Source: Desulfococcaceae bacterium HSG9
GTDB lineage: Bacteria > Desulfobacterota > Desulfobacteria > Desulfobacterales > JAUCGF01
DNA: 40,089 nt
Direction of reading: 5' to 3'
NCBI GenBank assembly: GCA_030378005.1
Contig: JAUCGF010000124.1
Coordinates: 1-40,089, forward strand
Below are positions 23,710-32,859 of the stretch, one piece after another (within the stretch, counting starts at the first letter, position 1; each line of letters opens with the position of its first letter). The notes below the pieces were generated by a model that saw only the letters and a program-made list of their open reading frames with translations, made no database searches and was not told where the DNA came from. The translations under genes were made by a program, and so were the position numbers.

Positions 23710-24311
23710 ACTGTAAATGATAAATACATGGTTGCTGACAAATTGAAAATTATTATGATTTTATCAAATGCCAACAGAGCCTGATTTCGTGTAGTATAAA
23801 TAGTACTAAGAGTCAAATTGTCAGATTAGGCAAACATTGGTTTATGCAACCTTTGAAAAGCAGGGTAGGCATCATAATAATGTGTACTGTTTTTTTGTTA
23901 CCATTAAAATCAACCTACAATAGATTGCTAACCATAAACAAATATAACTTAATGATCAAGTATTTTATCAAACCTTGGATGTGAAAAACATAAAGTTGAA
24001 CCTTGACGTAGCTGACCTTATGCAATAAACTGTTTGATAATCAGTTGATGCTGTTAAAGATAACGAAGTTTCTCTTCCCCCGTTGTCTGGAAAAAAATAA
24101 TCTTTAAAAAAGATACACCAGGAACGAAGTTCAGAGTACACCACAGACTTGAATCCAAAATTATCAGAAGATAATAGTTTTAAAAAATTCAGTGTATGGA
24201 TTCAGAGCGATAAAAATGGCCAAAGCCGAAACCAAGCCCTTATGTAATGTTTTACCTCAACTTCCCACAATCCATGTAGCTTTAGACATATAATTTTAGA
24301 AAGGAAAACTG
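23710..24311. other. 602-bp intergenic region upstream of the chemosensory operon
   Basis: No protein-coding frame with family features was found on either strand. It holds the inverted repeat relic at 23755-23788 and an imperfect palindrome TAGTATAAATAGTACTA (23802-23818). It should carry the promoters for the CxxC gene (minus) and for the Che operon (plus). The length leaves room for a small RNA, but none is supported. Confidence 0.4.
23755..23788 (-). repeat. Partial inverted copy of the 13131-13404 repeat
   Basis: Bases 23755-23780 are the exact reverse complement of 13179-13204 (26 of 26). They are followed by CTGATTTC, a piece of that repeat's hairpin arm, with a few bases deleted between. 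It is a third, decayed member of the family about 10.6 kb away. Confidence 0.7.
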
Positions 24312-24794
24312 ATGAACTCCAAAGAACAGACACCTCAAGCCAAACAATATCTGACGTTTACATTGGGTCAGAGCACATTTGCGATTGAAACGGACTTGGT
24401 GCGCGAAGTTTTGGAATATCCCCCGATAACAAAAGTACCGCGGTTGCCGCAATACCTCACCGGTGTAACCAATCTTCGCGGTGGCATTGTTTCAATTATT
24501 GATTTGCATTTAATGTTAGCCGCTGATGTTATCGCTCAAACCGAGGATACATGCATAATTATTGTTGAAGTGGCAACCGATTATGATTCTCTTAAAATGG
24601 GTCTGATAGCGGATTCCGTACGGGAAGTGATTTATTATCAGCCGGATGAGATCGAACTTCCGCCCGCGCTCGGAACCAAAATCAATCCGGCCTTTATGTT
24701 GGGGATTGTCAGTAAGAATGATCAATATGTCATGATTTTGAATATTGAAAAAGTGCTTGCCGTTGTTGAAGCGGATGTCGTGACTGCTGCTTAA
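24312..24794 (+). CDS. cheW: CheW chemotaxis adaptor (first copy)
   Basis: The 160-residue protein consists of one CheW domain: YLTFTLGQSTFAIETDLVREVLEYPPITKVPRLP at the start, then YLTGVTNLRGGIVSIIDLHLML. The arginine in NLRG and the hydrophobic groove residues are those expected for binding CheA P5 and receptor tips. A good AAAGGA ribosome site precedes the ATG. It opens the chemosensory cluster but is separated from CheA by 349 bp, so CheA may have an additional promoter. A second, diverged CheW gene lies at 31444-31965. Confidence 0.93.
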   Translation: MNSKEQTPQAKQYLTFTLGQSTFAIETDLVREVLEYPPITKVPRLPQYLTGVTNLRGGIVSIIDLHLMLAADVIAQTEDTCIIIVEVATDYDSLKMGLIADSVREVIYYQPDEIELPPALGTKINPAFMLGIVSKNDQYVMILNIEKVLAVVEADVVTAA

Positions 24795-25143
24795 ATCGGA
24801 TTGCATCACACATAAGGAGTATCAGAAGACTTATCACCCCAGGTTGAACAATTGAAACATGATATTTCGGTTTTTAGAATCAGTAATTATGAAAAGCCGG
24901 ATTCTGAAGCTACAAGTTGAAATTTTAAGGTATTTTATTCAAATGCAATGGTAATTATTGTAATTATGGAATGCGTAGGTTAAGAGGAACATGGGACGGA
25001 AGAACGGAGCGGAACATTTTTGCAAAAAATCGCTTCGCCAGATTTTCGCATTTCGAATTGATAAAATCATAGCCACATTTTTTACTAAAAGCTTCAATAA
25101 TTTATAAGGACTTATGACTGACGAATAAGGAGAAGGGCGAAAA
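24795..25143. other. Gap between CheW and CheA genes
   Basis: The 349-bp gap has no supported ORF. Short self-complementary pieces occur (GAATC...GATTC around 24880-24905 and GCAAAAAATC/GATTTTCGC around 25021-25050). The AAGGAG site of CheA is at the right end. It may hold an internal promoter; none could be pinpointed. Confidence 0.35.
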
Positions 25144-27294
25144 ATGGATAAAAAACAACAATACGCTGAAATATATCGTCAGGAAACCGAGGAACATCTA
25201 GAGGCTATCGAAGAGGTTATTCTGGATATTGAAGATAATCCGGATGATAAAGACGGCCTTGACCGCTTATTTCGCGCAATTCATACGATCAAAGGCTCCG
25301 GATCGATGTTCGGCTTTGATGACATCGCTGCGTTCTCGCATCATGTTGAAACTGTGCTTGATCATGTCCGCGAAGGAAAAATTCCTGTAACACGCCAATT
25401 GATCGATTTGATTCTCATGGTGTGCGACCGAATCAAAGTGATGCTGGATGCCTCGGATGATATTGATGATGCGGATGCGGAAGCAGATGCAAAAATTATT
25501 GCCGCCTTGCAAAAATTACTGCCTGAACCGGTTGACAAAATCACAGACACGGATATCGGAGTAATGTTGCAATTGCCAAACCGGATTGAGGATCAAGATA
25601 AAGAAACCGTTTATAATATCAGCTTCGGGCCGCATGCCGATATTATAACGAATGGCATGGACCCGACCTTGCTGCTGAATGAATTGCGTGACTTAGGCGA
25701 ATGTCGTATTGTGGCAAATACCGATGCTATTCCGACGTTGGACGAACTCGAGGCCGAAAAATGCCACTTTAGCTGGGATATCAGCTTAAAAACGCATGTC
25801 GATATAAATGCTGTGAAAGATGTTTTTATTTTTGTTGAAGAAGATAGTCTGATCAGCATCCGCGACATTTCGGATACACCCTTTGAAAGCCACGAGGTGC
25901 GGCTAATTCCGCGATTGGAAAAAAATTTCGCCAGTGTGGATATAAATGAATCTGTGTCTGAAAAACCGGATGAAACACCCAAAACAAGGTATAGTCAGCA
26001 AAAAATCGGTGAATTACTGATTGCATCGGATACTCTGCCACAAGAAGAACCTGACTCAGCATGGAACGAGCAAAAAAAATTCCATAAACGCAAGTTTGCC
26101 ACTATTGCGGATAGCATCCGAGTCTCGTCCGCCAAACTAGATAATTTGGTCAATTTGGTTGGTGAACTGGTGATCACCCAAGCCCGGTTGACCGAAATCG
26201 CCAGCACTTCAGATGAAGCTGAACTGGCTGAACCCGTTGAAGCGTTAGAATCGTTGACGAGTGAGCTGCGTGATTGCACTCTTGATATGCGCATGATGCC
26301 CATCGGAACTATCTTCGGCAAATTCAGGCGTCTGATTCGTGACCTGGCAGTTGAATTAGGAAAAGAAGTCGAATTGATCATCCAAGGTGCCGATACCAAG
26401 TTGGATAAAGCCATTATCGAACGGTTAAGCGATCCGTTGCTTCATCTTATTCGTAACAGTATTGATCATGGTATCCATACCCCCGAAGAACGTGAAAAAA
26501 ACGGCAAACCCCGCAAAGGAACAATACGCCTGAGTGCCGTTCATCTAGGTACCAAAGTGGTTATCACTATCAGCGATGATGGTGAGGGATTGGATACCGG
26601 CCTCATCCGGGACAAAGCTGTTGCCAAAGGGTTGATTACATCTGATACCGAGCTTTCACCAGATGAAACATACTCACTGATTTTTGCACCGGGTTTTTCA
26701 ACCGCTCATCAGGTTACCCGTGTTTCGGGGCGGGGCGTGGGCATGGACGTTGTCAAACGCGAAATCAACACCCTGGGCGGAGAAATACGAATCATCAGTG
26801 AAAAAGGTGAGGGAACTTCGATTCGTCTGACTATGCCGCTTACATTGGCTATTATTGATGGTCTGCTTGTCGCGGCCGGCGACCGGCGGTTCGTTTTTCC
26901 GCTTGAACAAGTAGAGAGTTGTGCAGAATTAATTCCCGAACTTATGGCCTCCGCTCAAGGCCGCAACATGATCCGGATAGAGGATGAACTGTTGCCTTTC
27001 ATCCGCCTGCGTGACATCTTCGAAATAAATGGAAACTCCCGGGCGATTGAACAAATTGCCGTTGTGCAAGCCGAACATTATCGCGCCGGCATTATTGTGG
27101 ATGAAATCCTCGGCAACGTTCAAACCGTAATCAAACCGCTTGACCGTATCTATCAACATGTGGAAGGAATCTCCGGTGCCACGATTATGGGCGATGGCGC
27201 TGTATCGCTGATAATTGATGTTCCGGGGCTAATCCGTTGCGCCCGCCGGGAAGAGGAAAAAGGTAATGAATATCGAATATCGAACATTGAGTGA
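25144..27294 (+). CDS. cheA: CheA chemotaxis histidine kinase
   Basis: The protein has 716 residues. The Hpt (P1) domain has the phospho-accepting His47 in FRAIHTIKGSGSMFG. A long middle region, about residues 140-310, contains a predicted P2-like segment without clear motifs. The dimerisation domain follows (IRVSSAKLDNLVNLVGELVITQARL), then the kinase domain with N box LIRNSIDHGI, G1 DDGEGLD and G2 GRGVGMDVVK. The C-terminal CheW-like domain begins near LLVAAGDRRFVFPLEQVE. All catalytic motifs are intact. The last residues (NEYRISNIE) are encoded by a GAATATCGAATATCGAA sequence that looks like an intruding repeat. It phosphorylates CheY, CheB and perhaps other receivers in this operon. Confidence 0.95.
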   Translation: MDKKQQYAEIYRQETEEHLEAIEEVILDIEDNPDDKDGLDRLFRAIHTIKGSGSMFGFDDIAAFSHHVETVLDHVREGKIPVTRQLIDLILMVCDRIKVMLDASDDIDDADAEADAKIIAALQKLLPEPVDKITDTDIGVMLQLPNRIEDQDKETVYNISFGPHADIITNGMDPTLLLNELRDLGECRIVANTDAIPTLDELEAEKCHFSWDISLKTHVDINAVKDVFIFVEEDSLISIRDISDTPFESHEVRLIPRLEKNFASVDINESVSEKPDETPKTRYSQQKIGELLIASDTLPQEEPDSAWNEQKKFHKRKFATIADSIRVSSAKLDNLVNLVGELVITQARLTEIASTSDEAELAEPVEALESLTSELRDCTLDMRMMPIGTIFGKFRRLIRDLAVELGKEVELIIQGADTKLDKAIIERLSDPLLHLIRNSIDHGIHTPEEREKNGKPRKGTIRLSAVHLGTKVVITISDDGEGLDTGLIRDKAVAKGLITSDTELSPDETYSLIFAPGFSTAHQVTRVSGRGVGMDVVKREINTLGGEIRIISEKGEGTSIRLTMPLTLAIIDGLLVAAGDRRFVFPLEQVESCAELIPELMASAQGRNMIRIEDELLPFIRLRDIFEINGNSRAIEQIAVVQAEHYRAGIIVDEILGNVQTVIKPLDRIYQHVEGISGATIMGDGAVSLIIDVPGLIRCARREEEKGNEYRISNIE

Positions 27295-27351
27295 CCATTT
27301 CAAGTCAGCAGGTCGGGTTAGCGAAGCTACTGACTGAAGACTGAATAAATT

Positions 27352-29199
27352 ATGCCTACTCTCAAGATGATCCATTCTGTTAAAGAAATACCAGTGCGGT
27401 TGGCTGAGTTGATTGATGCCTTGGAAGCGGCCTGCCGGAATGCCGAGCCTGATTTTTTACAACTGGGTGATGAACTCAGAGCCGTGAACGCGGATACGAC
27501 TTCTATGACCCAACAAATCTACACTGCCGTTGATTTAATCGAAGATGCGATTGAGCGCAAAGCGATGCAACGAGTGGGAGAACTCGCCAAAAAATCACTT
27601 GCCGAGGTTCAAATCATCCAGGATGAAGCTGACCGGAATTTGAAGCGTATGCCGGAAGTGGCTGAAAATATGGGAGCGATTAACCGTTTATGCGCCGGAA
27701 CTGAGAGAATTACCGCTTTTCTGCGGGTAATCGGTTTTAATATGGCTGTCAAAAGCGCTCATAACCGCAACGCTCAAGAAATGTTTCAAGGTTTTGCGGA
27801 AGAAGCTAAAAAGGTGGCTGCAAGCATTTCAGCAATTACAGGTCTGCTGGGCGATGATTCCCAAACCGTACAAGCGGCACAGATTTCAGCTCATGCGGAA
27901 ATAACGGCTGATTCGGTTCGTCTGCAAGACCTGGCCCGCGCGGCCGACAACGCGTTGCAAAATGCCGTGGATGCAACAGATCAACTGATAACGCATTCCC
28001 GCAACGTTTTACAAAATGCCGCTGTTCATTCCCGGGCAATTGCGCAACAGGTCAGTGAAATTGTGGTGAGTGTCCAATTCCATGACAGTATGAGTCAGGA
28101 AATCGCGCATATCAGTGAAAATCTTCGTGAAATTATGATACGCTGTAATGATGAATCTGAAAATGGCAAAGTGGATAAGCTCAATCGTGCGGACTCGTTT
28201 CTTGGCAGTCAAGCGGCACGCTTACAACTGGTAATCACAGAATCAAGTGAGCTTTATCATAAAAATATTCAGGCATTCGAGAAGATCGACACAGAAGCGG
28301 AACGGTTAGTGCAAAGTTTTGACGTTTATGATAATTCTTATTCAAAGGCAAGCATTCATGATTATGATGACTCCCCTGATAGAACCGCACCGAATGATCC
28401 GTTCAACGCTTTGCAAACAGCCTTGCAGAGCTTGCATCAGGTGCTGCTTAAAGGACAAAAACTGACTGAACGGATAGAAAGATCCGTTGTTTACGCAGCA
28501 ACCCAAACAACCCGTTTTGCCAAACAGGCCCGCAAAGTGCGGCGTATCAGCCACGAAACGCACATCATGGCACTTAATGCCGGTGTGAAAGCATCAAAAT
28601 TGGGCAAGCAGAGACAAACGTTCACAGTGATGGCCCAGGAAATTACGAGCATCGCCAGACAGTCTCAAGAATTTGTTGCCGACATCGAAGCCGTTCTTAA
28701 ATCGGTCGCAACGCTTAATCCGGCCCAAGCTACCAAAATGACCATGGCAGACTCGATCTTAAAAAAACGGGAACGGATGCCTGAAAATTCACCGGAATTG
28801 GCCGCGCCGGATCAAACGGGTGCCATTACGATACTTGATAATCATATTCAGGCCGTTTCCGATGCCTTTCATCAGTTGAAAAAAAAATCCTCGGAAGCTT
28901 ACAAAATTGTCGGAATATTGCGTCAAAAAGTAACTCATGTGAAGACCAATCTTTTTTTTCTATCGGCGCTGGCCGATGAACTGATGACCTATAAACTTCA
29001 GACAGAATTGTTCAGTCAGATTGTAACAGCCTCGATGGACAAAGGCAATGAATTGACTTCCGTCGAAATTGAAACGATTACACGTCAATGCCAAACGCAA
29101 CCCAAGCAAAATTATATCAGCCAGCCTGTTCCGAGTTCGGAGGTCGAAATTCGGAATGTGGATGAAGATGATTGGGGAGATAATATTGAGCTTTTTTGA
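27352..29199 (+). CDS. Soluble MCP-like coiled-coil protein with two degenerate signalling hairpins
   Basis: The protein has 615 residues with no membrane segment and no signal peptide. The C-terminal half contains a recognisable but degenerate MCP tip, RRISHETHIMALNAGVKASK followed by TFTVMAQEITSIARQSQEF (about 397-441), where ordinary receptors have TNLLALNAAIEAARAG. The N-terminal half has a second, weaker version (GFNMAVKSAHNRNAQEMFQGFAEEAKKVA, about 128-156). VQFHDSMSQEIAHI (about 241-254) is the helix often found in cytoplasmic receptors. It is probably a cytoplasmic scaffold or receptor for this CheA. The start is uncertain, since no ribosome site precedes this ATG and Met7 is an alternative. 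Confidence 0.75.
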   Translation: MPTLKMIHSVKEIPVRLAELIDALEAACRNAEPDFLQLGDELRAVNADTTSMTQQIYTAVDLIEDAIERKAMQRVGELAKKSLAEVQIIQDEADRNLKRMPEVAENMGAINRLCAGTERITAFLRVIGFNMAVKSAHNRNAQEMFQGFAEEAKKVAASISAITGLLGDDSQTVQAAQISAHAEITADSVRLQDLARAADNALQNAVDATDQLITHSRNVLQNAAVHSRAIAQQVSEIVVSVQFHDSMSQEIAHISENLREIMIRCNDESENGKVDKLNRADSFLGSQAARLQLVITESSELYHKNIQAFEKIDTEAERLVQSFDVYDNSYSKASIHDYDDSPDRTAPNDPFNALQTALQSLHQVLLKGQKLTERIERSVVYAATQTTRFAKQARKVRRISHETHIMALNAGVKASKLGKQRQTFTVMAQEITSIARQSQEFVADIEAVLKSVATLNPAQATKMTMADSILKKRERMPENSPELAAPDQTGAITILDNHIQAVSDAFHQLKKKSSEAYKIVGILRQKVTHVKTNLFFLSALADELMTYKLQTELFSQIVTASMDKGNELTSVEIETITRQCQTQPKQNYISQPVPSSEVEIRNVDEDDWGDNIELF

Positions 29200-29238
29200 T
29201 TTTCCAGATTATAAAAAAATACAGAAGAGATAAAAATC

Positions 29239-29553
29239 ATGTTAATAGCGGAAAAAAATAGTGACGAATGCGCCCGTGTTGTTGTGCAAAGTTCTATGAC
29301 GGTTTACGAAGCCGAAAAGCTGTGCAAGGAGTGGGCCTCTTATCTAAAAAAAGGGGATGCCTGCACTGGCGTATGCCTTGATCTGAAAAACGTCAGCGAC
29401 TGCGACATTACCGGAGTCCAATTGCTGTGCTCCGCTCGTAAAACGGCTGATCTTAATCATAAAATATTGATAGTTTCAGAAGCGTCAAAAACGGTAATAA
29501 AGGCCGTGTCTGACGCAGGTCTGGAACCTGATGAGCTGTTTACAGCGGCTTAA
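29239..29553 (+). CDS. Single STAS-domain protein
   Basis: The 104-residue protein is a STAS fold like anti-sigma-factor antagonists. The strand LDLKNVSDCDITGVQLLCSA contains the usual phosphorylation region; Thr58 stands where SpoIIAA-like proteins have Ser or Thr. The DxTGVQLL pattern is typical of STAS proteins in chemosensory operons. It lies 39 bp after the MCP-like gene and 38 bp before CheY. It might be phosphorylated by the kinases in the operon, or link the CheA array to a partner-switching pathway. No serine kinase or phosphatase gene is present here. Confidence 0.85.
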   Translation: MLIAEKNSDECARVVVQSSMTVYEAEKLCKEWASYLKKGDACTGVCLDLKNVSDCDITGVQLLCSARKTADLNHKILIVSEASKTVIKAVSDAGLEPDELFTAA

Positions 29554-29591
29554 TTAGCTTTATTCCGAAATTTTATTAGTGGAGATATGAA

Positions 29592-29957
29592 ATGGCCAAA
29601 GTCATTATGACGGCAGACGACGCGGCCAGCGTAAGGCAGATGGTGAGCTTTACACTGGAGGAAGCGGGATATGAGGTGACAGAGGCGGTCGATGGTCTGG
29701 ACGCTTTGAAAAAAATTAACAACAAAGCTATCGACATGCTGATAACCGATTTGAATATGCCAAGAATGGACGGCATTGAACTGATTCGTAAGGTGCGGGC
29801 CATCCCCAGTATCAGGTTTATCCCAATTATTATGCTTACCACCGAATCGCAGGCCTCAAAAAAACAGGAGGGCAAAAATGCGGGAGCCACCGGCTGGATC
29901 GTCAAACCATTCAGACCGGAACAGCTTGTTGCGGTGGTTAAAAAAGTGCTTGGTTAG
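29592..29957 (+). CDS. cheY: CheY-like single-domain response regulator
   Basis: The 121-residue protein is a single receiver domain. The acidic pocket is Asp9-Asp10, the phosphorylation site is Asp53 in MLITDLNMPRMDG, the switch residues are Thr83/Thr84, and the conserved lysine is Lys105 in VKPF. It has no output domain, so it acts by protein contact, on a flagellar or pilus motor or another enzyme. A GGAG site precedes the ATG. The Trp102 next to the lysine and the TTESQ pattern are those of CheY proteins in non-enteric chemosensory operons. Confidence 0.93.
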   Translation: MAKVIMTADDAASVRQMVSFTLEEAGYEVTEAVDGLDALKKINNKAIDMLITDLNMPRMDGIELIRKVRAIPSIRFIPIIMLTTESQASKKQEGKNAGATGWIVKPFRPEQLVAVVKKVLG

Positions 29958-30001
29958 GAAATCCCTCTTTTTAAGAATTACGAGCATAAAAGGAGCATGT
30001 T

Positions 30002-30064
30002 GTGCAAAATTCATTCAGAGTCCCGCCAGGGCGACATATTTGTATTAAAATCGAAATGAACTGA
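30002..30064 (+). CDS. Possible 20-residue ORF between cheY and the kinase gene
   Basis: A GTG preceded by AAAGGAG at proper spacing opens a 20-codon frame ending at TGA (peptide ends GRHICIKIEMN). The ribosome site is better than that of the gene that follows. It may be a leader peptide or the debris of a longer gene. There is no homology I recognise. Confidence 0.2.
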   Translation: MQNSFRVPPGRHICIKIEMN

Positions 30065-30093
30065 ACAAACTAATCGGCTGACAAGGTAATTTT

Positions 30094-31275
30094 ATGAATC
30101 TATCAAAAAAAATAATGGTCGTTGATGACGCCCTGTCAATTCTCACTTTTCTAAAAAATGTTTTGACCGATGCTGGCTATGATGTGATTACCATCGCTGA
30201 TGGTGAACAGGCGTTGGCACGGTTAAAAAATTTTAAACCGGATTTAATCCTTCTCGATATTATTATGCCCGGAATGGATGGATATGAAGTCTGCCGCAAA
30301 ATTCGACAAAACCCGGCTGATAACCATATCAAAATTATTATGCTGTCCTCCGAATCTAAATTGGAAGAGCGCCTTAGGGGTTATAAGGTCGGTGCTGATG
30401 ATTATATCGGCAAACCCTTTGAGGAGCATGAACTTCTCGCCAAAGTGCGGGTTTTTCTGCGTTTAAAACGTGTCGAAGATGAGCTTGTCAACCTGAACGA
30501 CAAACTTAATCAACAGGTTCAGATACGCACCCAACAACTTTCAGACGCTGAAAAAATGGCTACTGTTGGAAGGCTTACTGCCGGAATCGTTCACAATCTG
30601 AATAATCCGCTTCAAGCCATGATGTCGATTTCCCAAATTTTGGCGCTAAGGCATCCGAATATCTCCCAAATCAAAGACCTTCGAAAAGCATGTGACCGAA
30701 TGTATGAAATCATCGCCACTATACTTAACACTGGCAAAAGAGAAAGCGAGCTTGCTTCGGTGGATGTTGATCTCAATGAAGTGTTGCGGGATATTGTTGA
30801 ACTGAAGCAAGCTGACCATTTTTTCAAATATAGTATCCACACAAAAATGGAATTGCAGCCTTTGCCGATATTTCGCGGTGTTTACGCCCATTTCAGCCAA
30901 AGCTTGGGCAATTTAATTGATAACGCCACAGATGCCATGTATTATCAAAACAAAGGCGTTTTAACTATTCAAAGCAGTGTGACAGACCGGCTGATCCGCA
31001 TAAAAATATCGGATACAGGAACCGGAATTGACACCGACAAGATCGTTATGATTTTCGATCCGTTTTTTACAACTAAGCCTTTGACAGCCGATGATAATCG
31101 GCCCACGGGTACCGGATTGGGACTGGCATCATGCAAGGAGATGATTGAGTCCTACAAGGGCAACATTCAAGTTGATTCAAAAACTGGCAAAGGGACCACA
31201 TTCATAGTGGAATTGCCTATTTTTAGAACAGGTCAAAGCGTGTTGATTGAAGGTGTTTCATCCGTTCTGCTTTGA
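30094..31275 (+). CDS. Receiver-histidine kinase hybrid
   Basis: This 393-residue soluble protein starts with a receiver domain (Asp11-Asp12, phospho-Asp55 in LILLDIIMPGMDG, Lys107 in GKPF). A coiled linker (about 122-150) leads to the H box EKMATVGRLTAGIVHNLNNPLQA, with His167. The ATPase domain has N box LGNLIDNATDAM, G1 DTGTGID, F box FFTTKP and G2 GTGLGLAS. A kinase placed after its receiver suggests that CheA or a cognate kinase first phosphorylates Asp55, which then controls autophosphorylation of His167. Its target could be the neighbouring CheY. There is no membrane or PAS sensor. Confidence 0.9.
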   Translation: MNLSKKIMVVDDALSILTFLKNVLTDAGYDVITIADGEQALARLKNFKPDLILLDIIMPGMDGYEVCRKIRQNPADNHIKIIMLSSESKLEERLRGYKVGADDYIGKPFEEHELLAKVRVFLRLKRVEDELVNLNDKLNQQVQIRTQQLSDAEKMATVGRLTAGIVHNLNNPLQAMMSISQILALRHPNISQIKDLRKACDRMYEIIATILNTGKRESELASVDVDLNEVLRDIVELKQADHFFKYSIHTKMELQPLPIFRGVYAHFSQSLGNLIDNATDAMYYQNKGVLTIQSSVTDRLIRIKISDTGTGIDTDKIVMIFDPFFTTKPLTADDNRPTGTGLGLASCKEMIESYKGNIQVDSKTGKGTTFIVELPIFRTGQSVLIEGVSSVLL

Positions 31276-31443
31276 GTGCAACCGGTATTATCCAAAACCT
31301 CAATTAAATATTTCCATAATATCAGTATGATCTGAAATTCAAACAAAGCGGAATGTAGCTGAATGGAAAGCGATTTGAAATTTATAACTGCTGGTATCGG
31401 GCGTGACATACTACAACAAAATGACGAAAAAGGAGTTAATTCA

Positions 31444-31965
31444 ATGAAAAATGAGGATAGCACTGTAACGGCGCAATACCTTACATTCAAATTGGAAAAT
31501 GAGATGTTTGCCATCCATGTGAATCAAGCGCGCGAAATTCTGGATTTGCTTCCGATTACTAAAATGCCGCAGTTGCCCGCTTTTATGCGAGGCGTAATCA
31601 ATGTCCGCGGCAGTGCTGTACCGGTTATAGACTTACGGCTGAAATTCGGTTTGCCGGAGGCCGAAGATTCGCCAGATACACGTATTGTTATCATTGAAAT
31701 TGAAGCTGATGATGAAACCACAGTGCTGGGGGCAGTGGTTGATGCGGTGCATGAAGTGCTCGAATTCAAACCGGAACAGATCGAAGACGCACCTCACATC
31801 GGAAAGCGCTGGCGCACAGAATTTATCATGGGCATCGGCAAACATAATGACGAATTTGTCATCATTATTGATATTGAAAAGATTTTCTCCACCGATGAAC
31901 TCTTGTCAGTTCAGGAAATTGAAAACGATACGGAAGTTGATGAACCAATAAACATCGAACGTTGA
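31444..31965 (+). CDS. cheW: CheW chemotaxis adaptor (second copy)
   Basis: The protein has 173 residues. I start at the ATG at 31444, which has an AAAAAGGAG site, rather than at 31363, which adds 27 residues outside the CheW domain. The domain runs from YLTFKLENEMFAIHVNQAREILDLLPITKMPQLP through GVINVRGSAVPVIDLRLKFGL to FIMGIGKHNDEFVIIIDIEKIF. An acidic tail of about 20 residues follows. It is clearly diverged from the first CheW, so the two may recruit different receptors, for example one for transmembrane receptors and one for the soluble protein of this operon. Confidence 0.93.
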   Translation: MKNEDSTVTAQYLTFKLENEMFAIHVNQAREILDLLPITKMPQLPAFMRGVINVRGSAVPVIDLRLKFGLPEAEDSPDTRIVIIEIEADDETTVLGAVVDAVHEVLEFKPEQIEDAPHIGKRWRTEFIMGIGKHNDEFVIIIDIEKIFSTDELLSVQEIENDTEVDEPINIER

Positions 31966-31986
31966 TCACTGAAATCAGACACCATT

Positions 31987-32859
31987 ATGAAAATTCCTGA
32001 CTACGACCTGAACCAGCATACCGACACTCTGTCCCGTAAAACTTTTCTGCGTTTCAGCACTTATATTCAGTCAGAGTTGGGAATTCGAATGCCGGAAACC
32101 AAAATGTCAATGCTTCAATCCCGTTTGCAGAAACGATTACGCCTGTTAGAGATTAATTACTTTGATGACTATTGTGATTACGTTTTCAGTACAGCGGGAA
32201 GACTGAACGAACTTGATGCGATGGTTGATGCGATAACCACAAATAAAACCGATTTTTTCCGTGAACCGCAACATTTTGATTACCTGTCCATGACTCTGTT
32301 ACCACGGATAATCAAGTCATGTTCCTCAAATAACCTCAAAACAATCAAAGTCTGGAGTGCCGGTTGCTCCACTGGCGAAGAGCCATATACACTGGCTATG
32401 GTTTTAAACGAGGTTAGAGCGCGATTTAATGAATTGCATTATTCCATTCTGGCGACGGACATCTCAGCCGGAGTATTACAAACGGCGATAACCGGCATTT
32501 ACGATCATGAAAAAGCGGAGCCGATACCCATACAATTACGCAAAAAATATCTCTTAAGAAGCAAGGACCGGAAAAAAGATCTTATTCGGATAACGCCGCA
32601 ACTCAGGGCATACGTAAAGTTTCGTCAGGCCAATCTTATGAAAGAGGCTCTGGGAGCAAAAGAATTTATGGATATTATCTTTTGCCGCAATGTGATTATC
32701 TACTTTGCGCGACCGATTCAGGAAAAAGTGTTAAACCGGCTTTATCGTCATCTGGTTCCTGGAGGATTCCTTTTTATTGGGCATTCTGAAACATTAAGCG
32801 GCATGAACGTTCCTTTGACCCAGGTTTCGTCAACAATTTATCAAAAGAGGGCGCTATGA
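31987..32859 (+). CDS. cheR: CheR receptor methyltransferase
   Basis: The 290-residue protein has the helical N-terminal CheR domain (about 15-80), then the methyltransferase domain with S-adenosylmethionine loop IKVWSAGCSTGEEPYTLAM and FCRNVIIYF. It methylates glutamates of receptors with SAM. The presence of CheR and CheB means some receptor in the cell is adaptively modified. The degenerate receptor at 27352 may or may not be a substrate. The stop overlaps the CheB start (ATGA), so the two are coupled. The ATG has no strong ribosome site. Confidence 0.94.
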   Translation: MKIPDYDLNQHTDTLSRKTFLRFSTYIQSELGIRMPETKMSMLQSRLQKRLRLLEINYFDDYCDYVFSTAGRLNELDAMVDAITTNKTDFFREPQHFDYLSMTLLPRIIKSCSSNNLKTIKVWSAGCSTGEEPYTLAMVLNEVRARFNELHYSILATDISAGVLQTAITGIYDHEKAEPIPIQLRKKYLLRSKDRKKDLIRITPQLRAYVKFRQANLMKEALGAKEFMDIIFCRNVIIYFARPIQEKVLNRLYRHLVPGGFLFIGHSETLSGMNVPLTQVSSTIYQKRAL

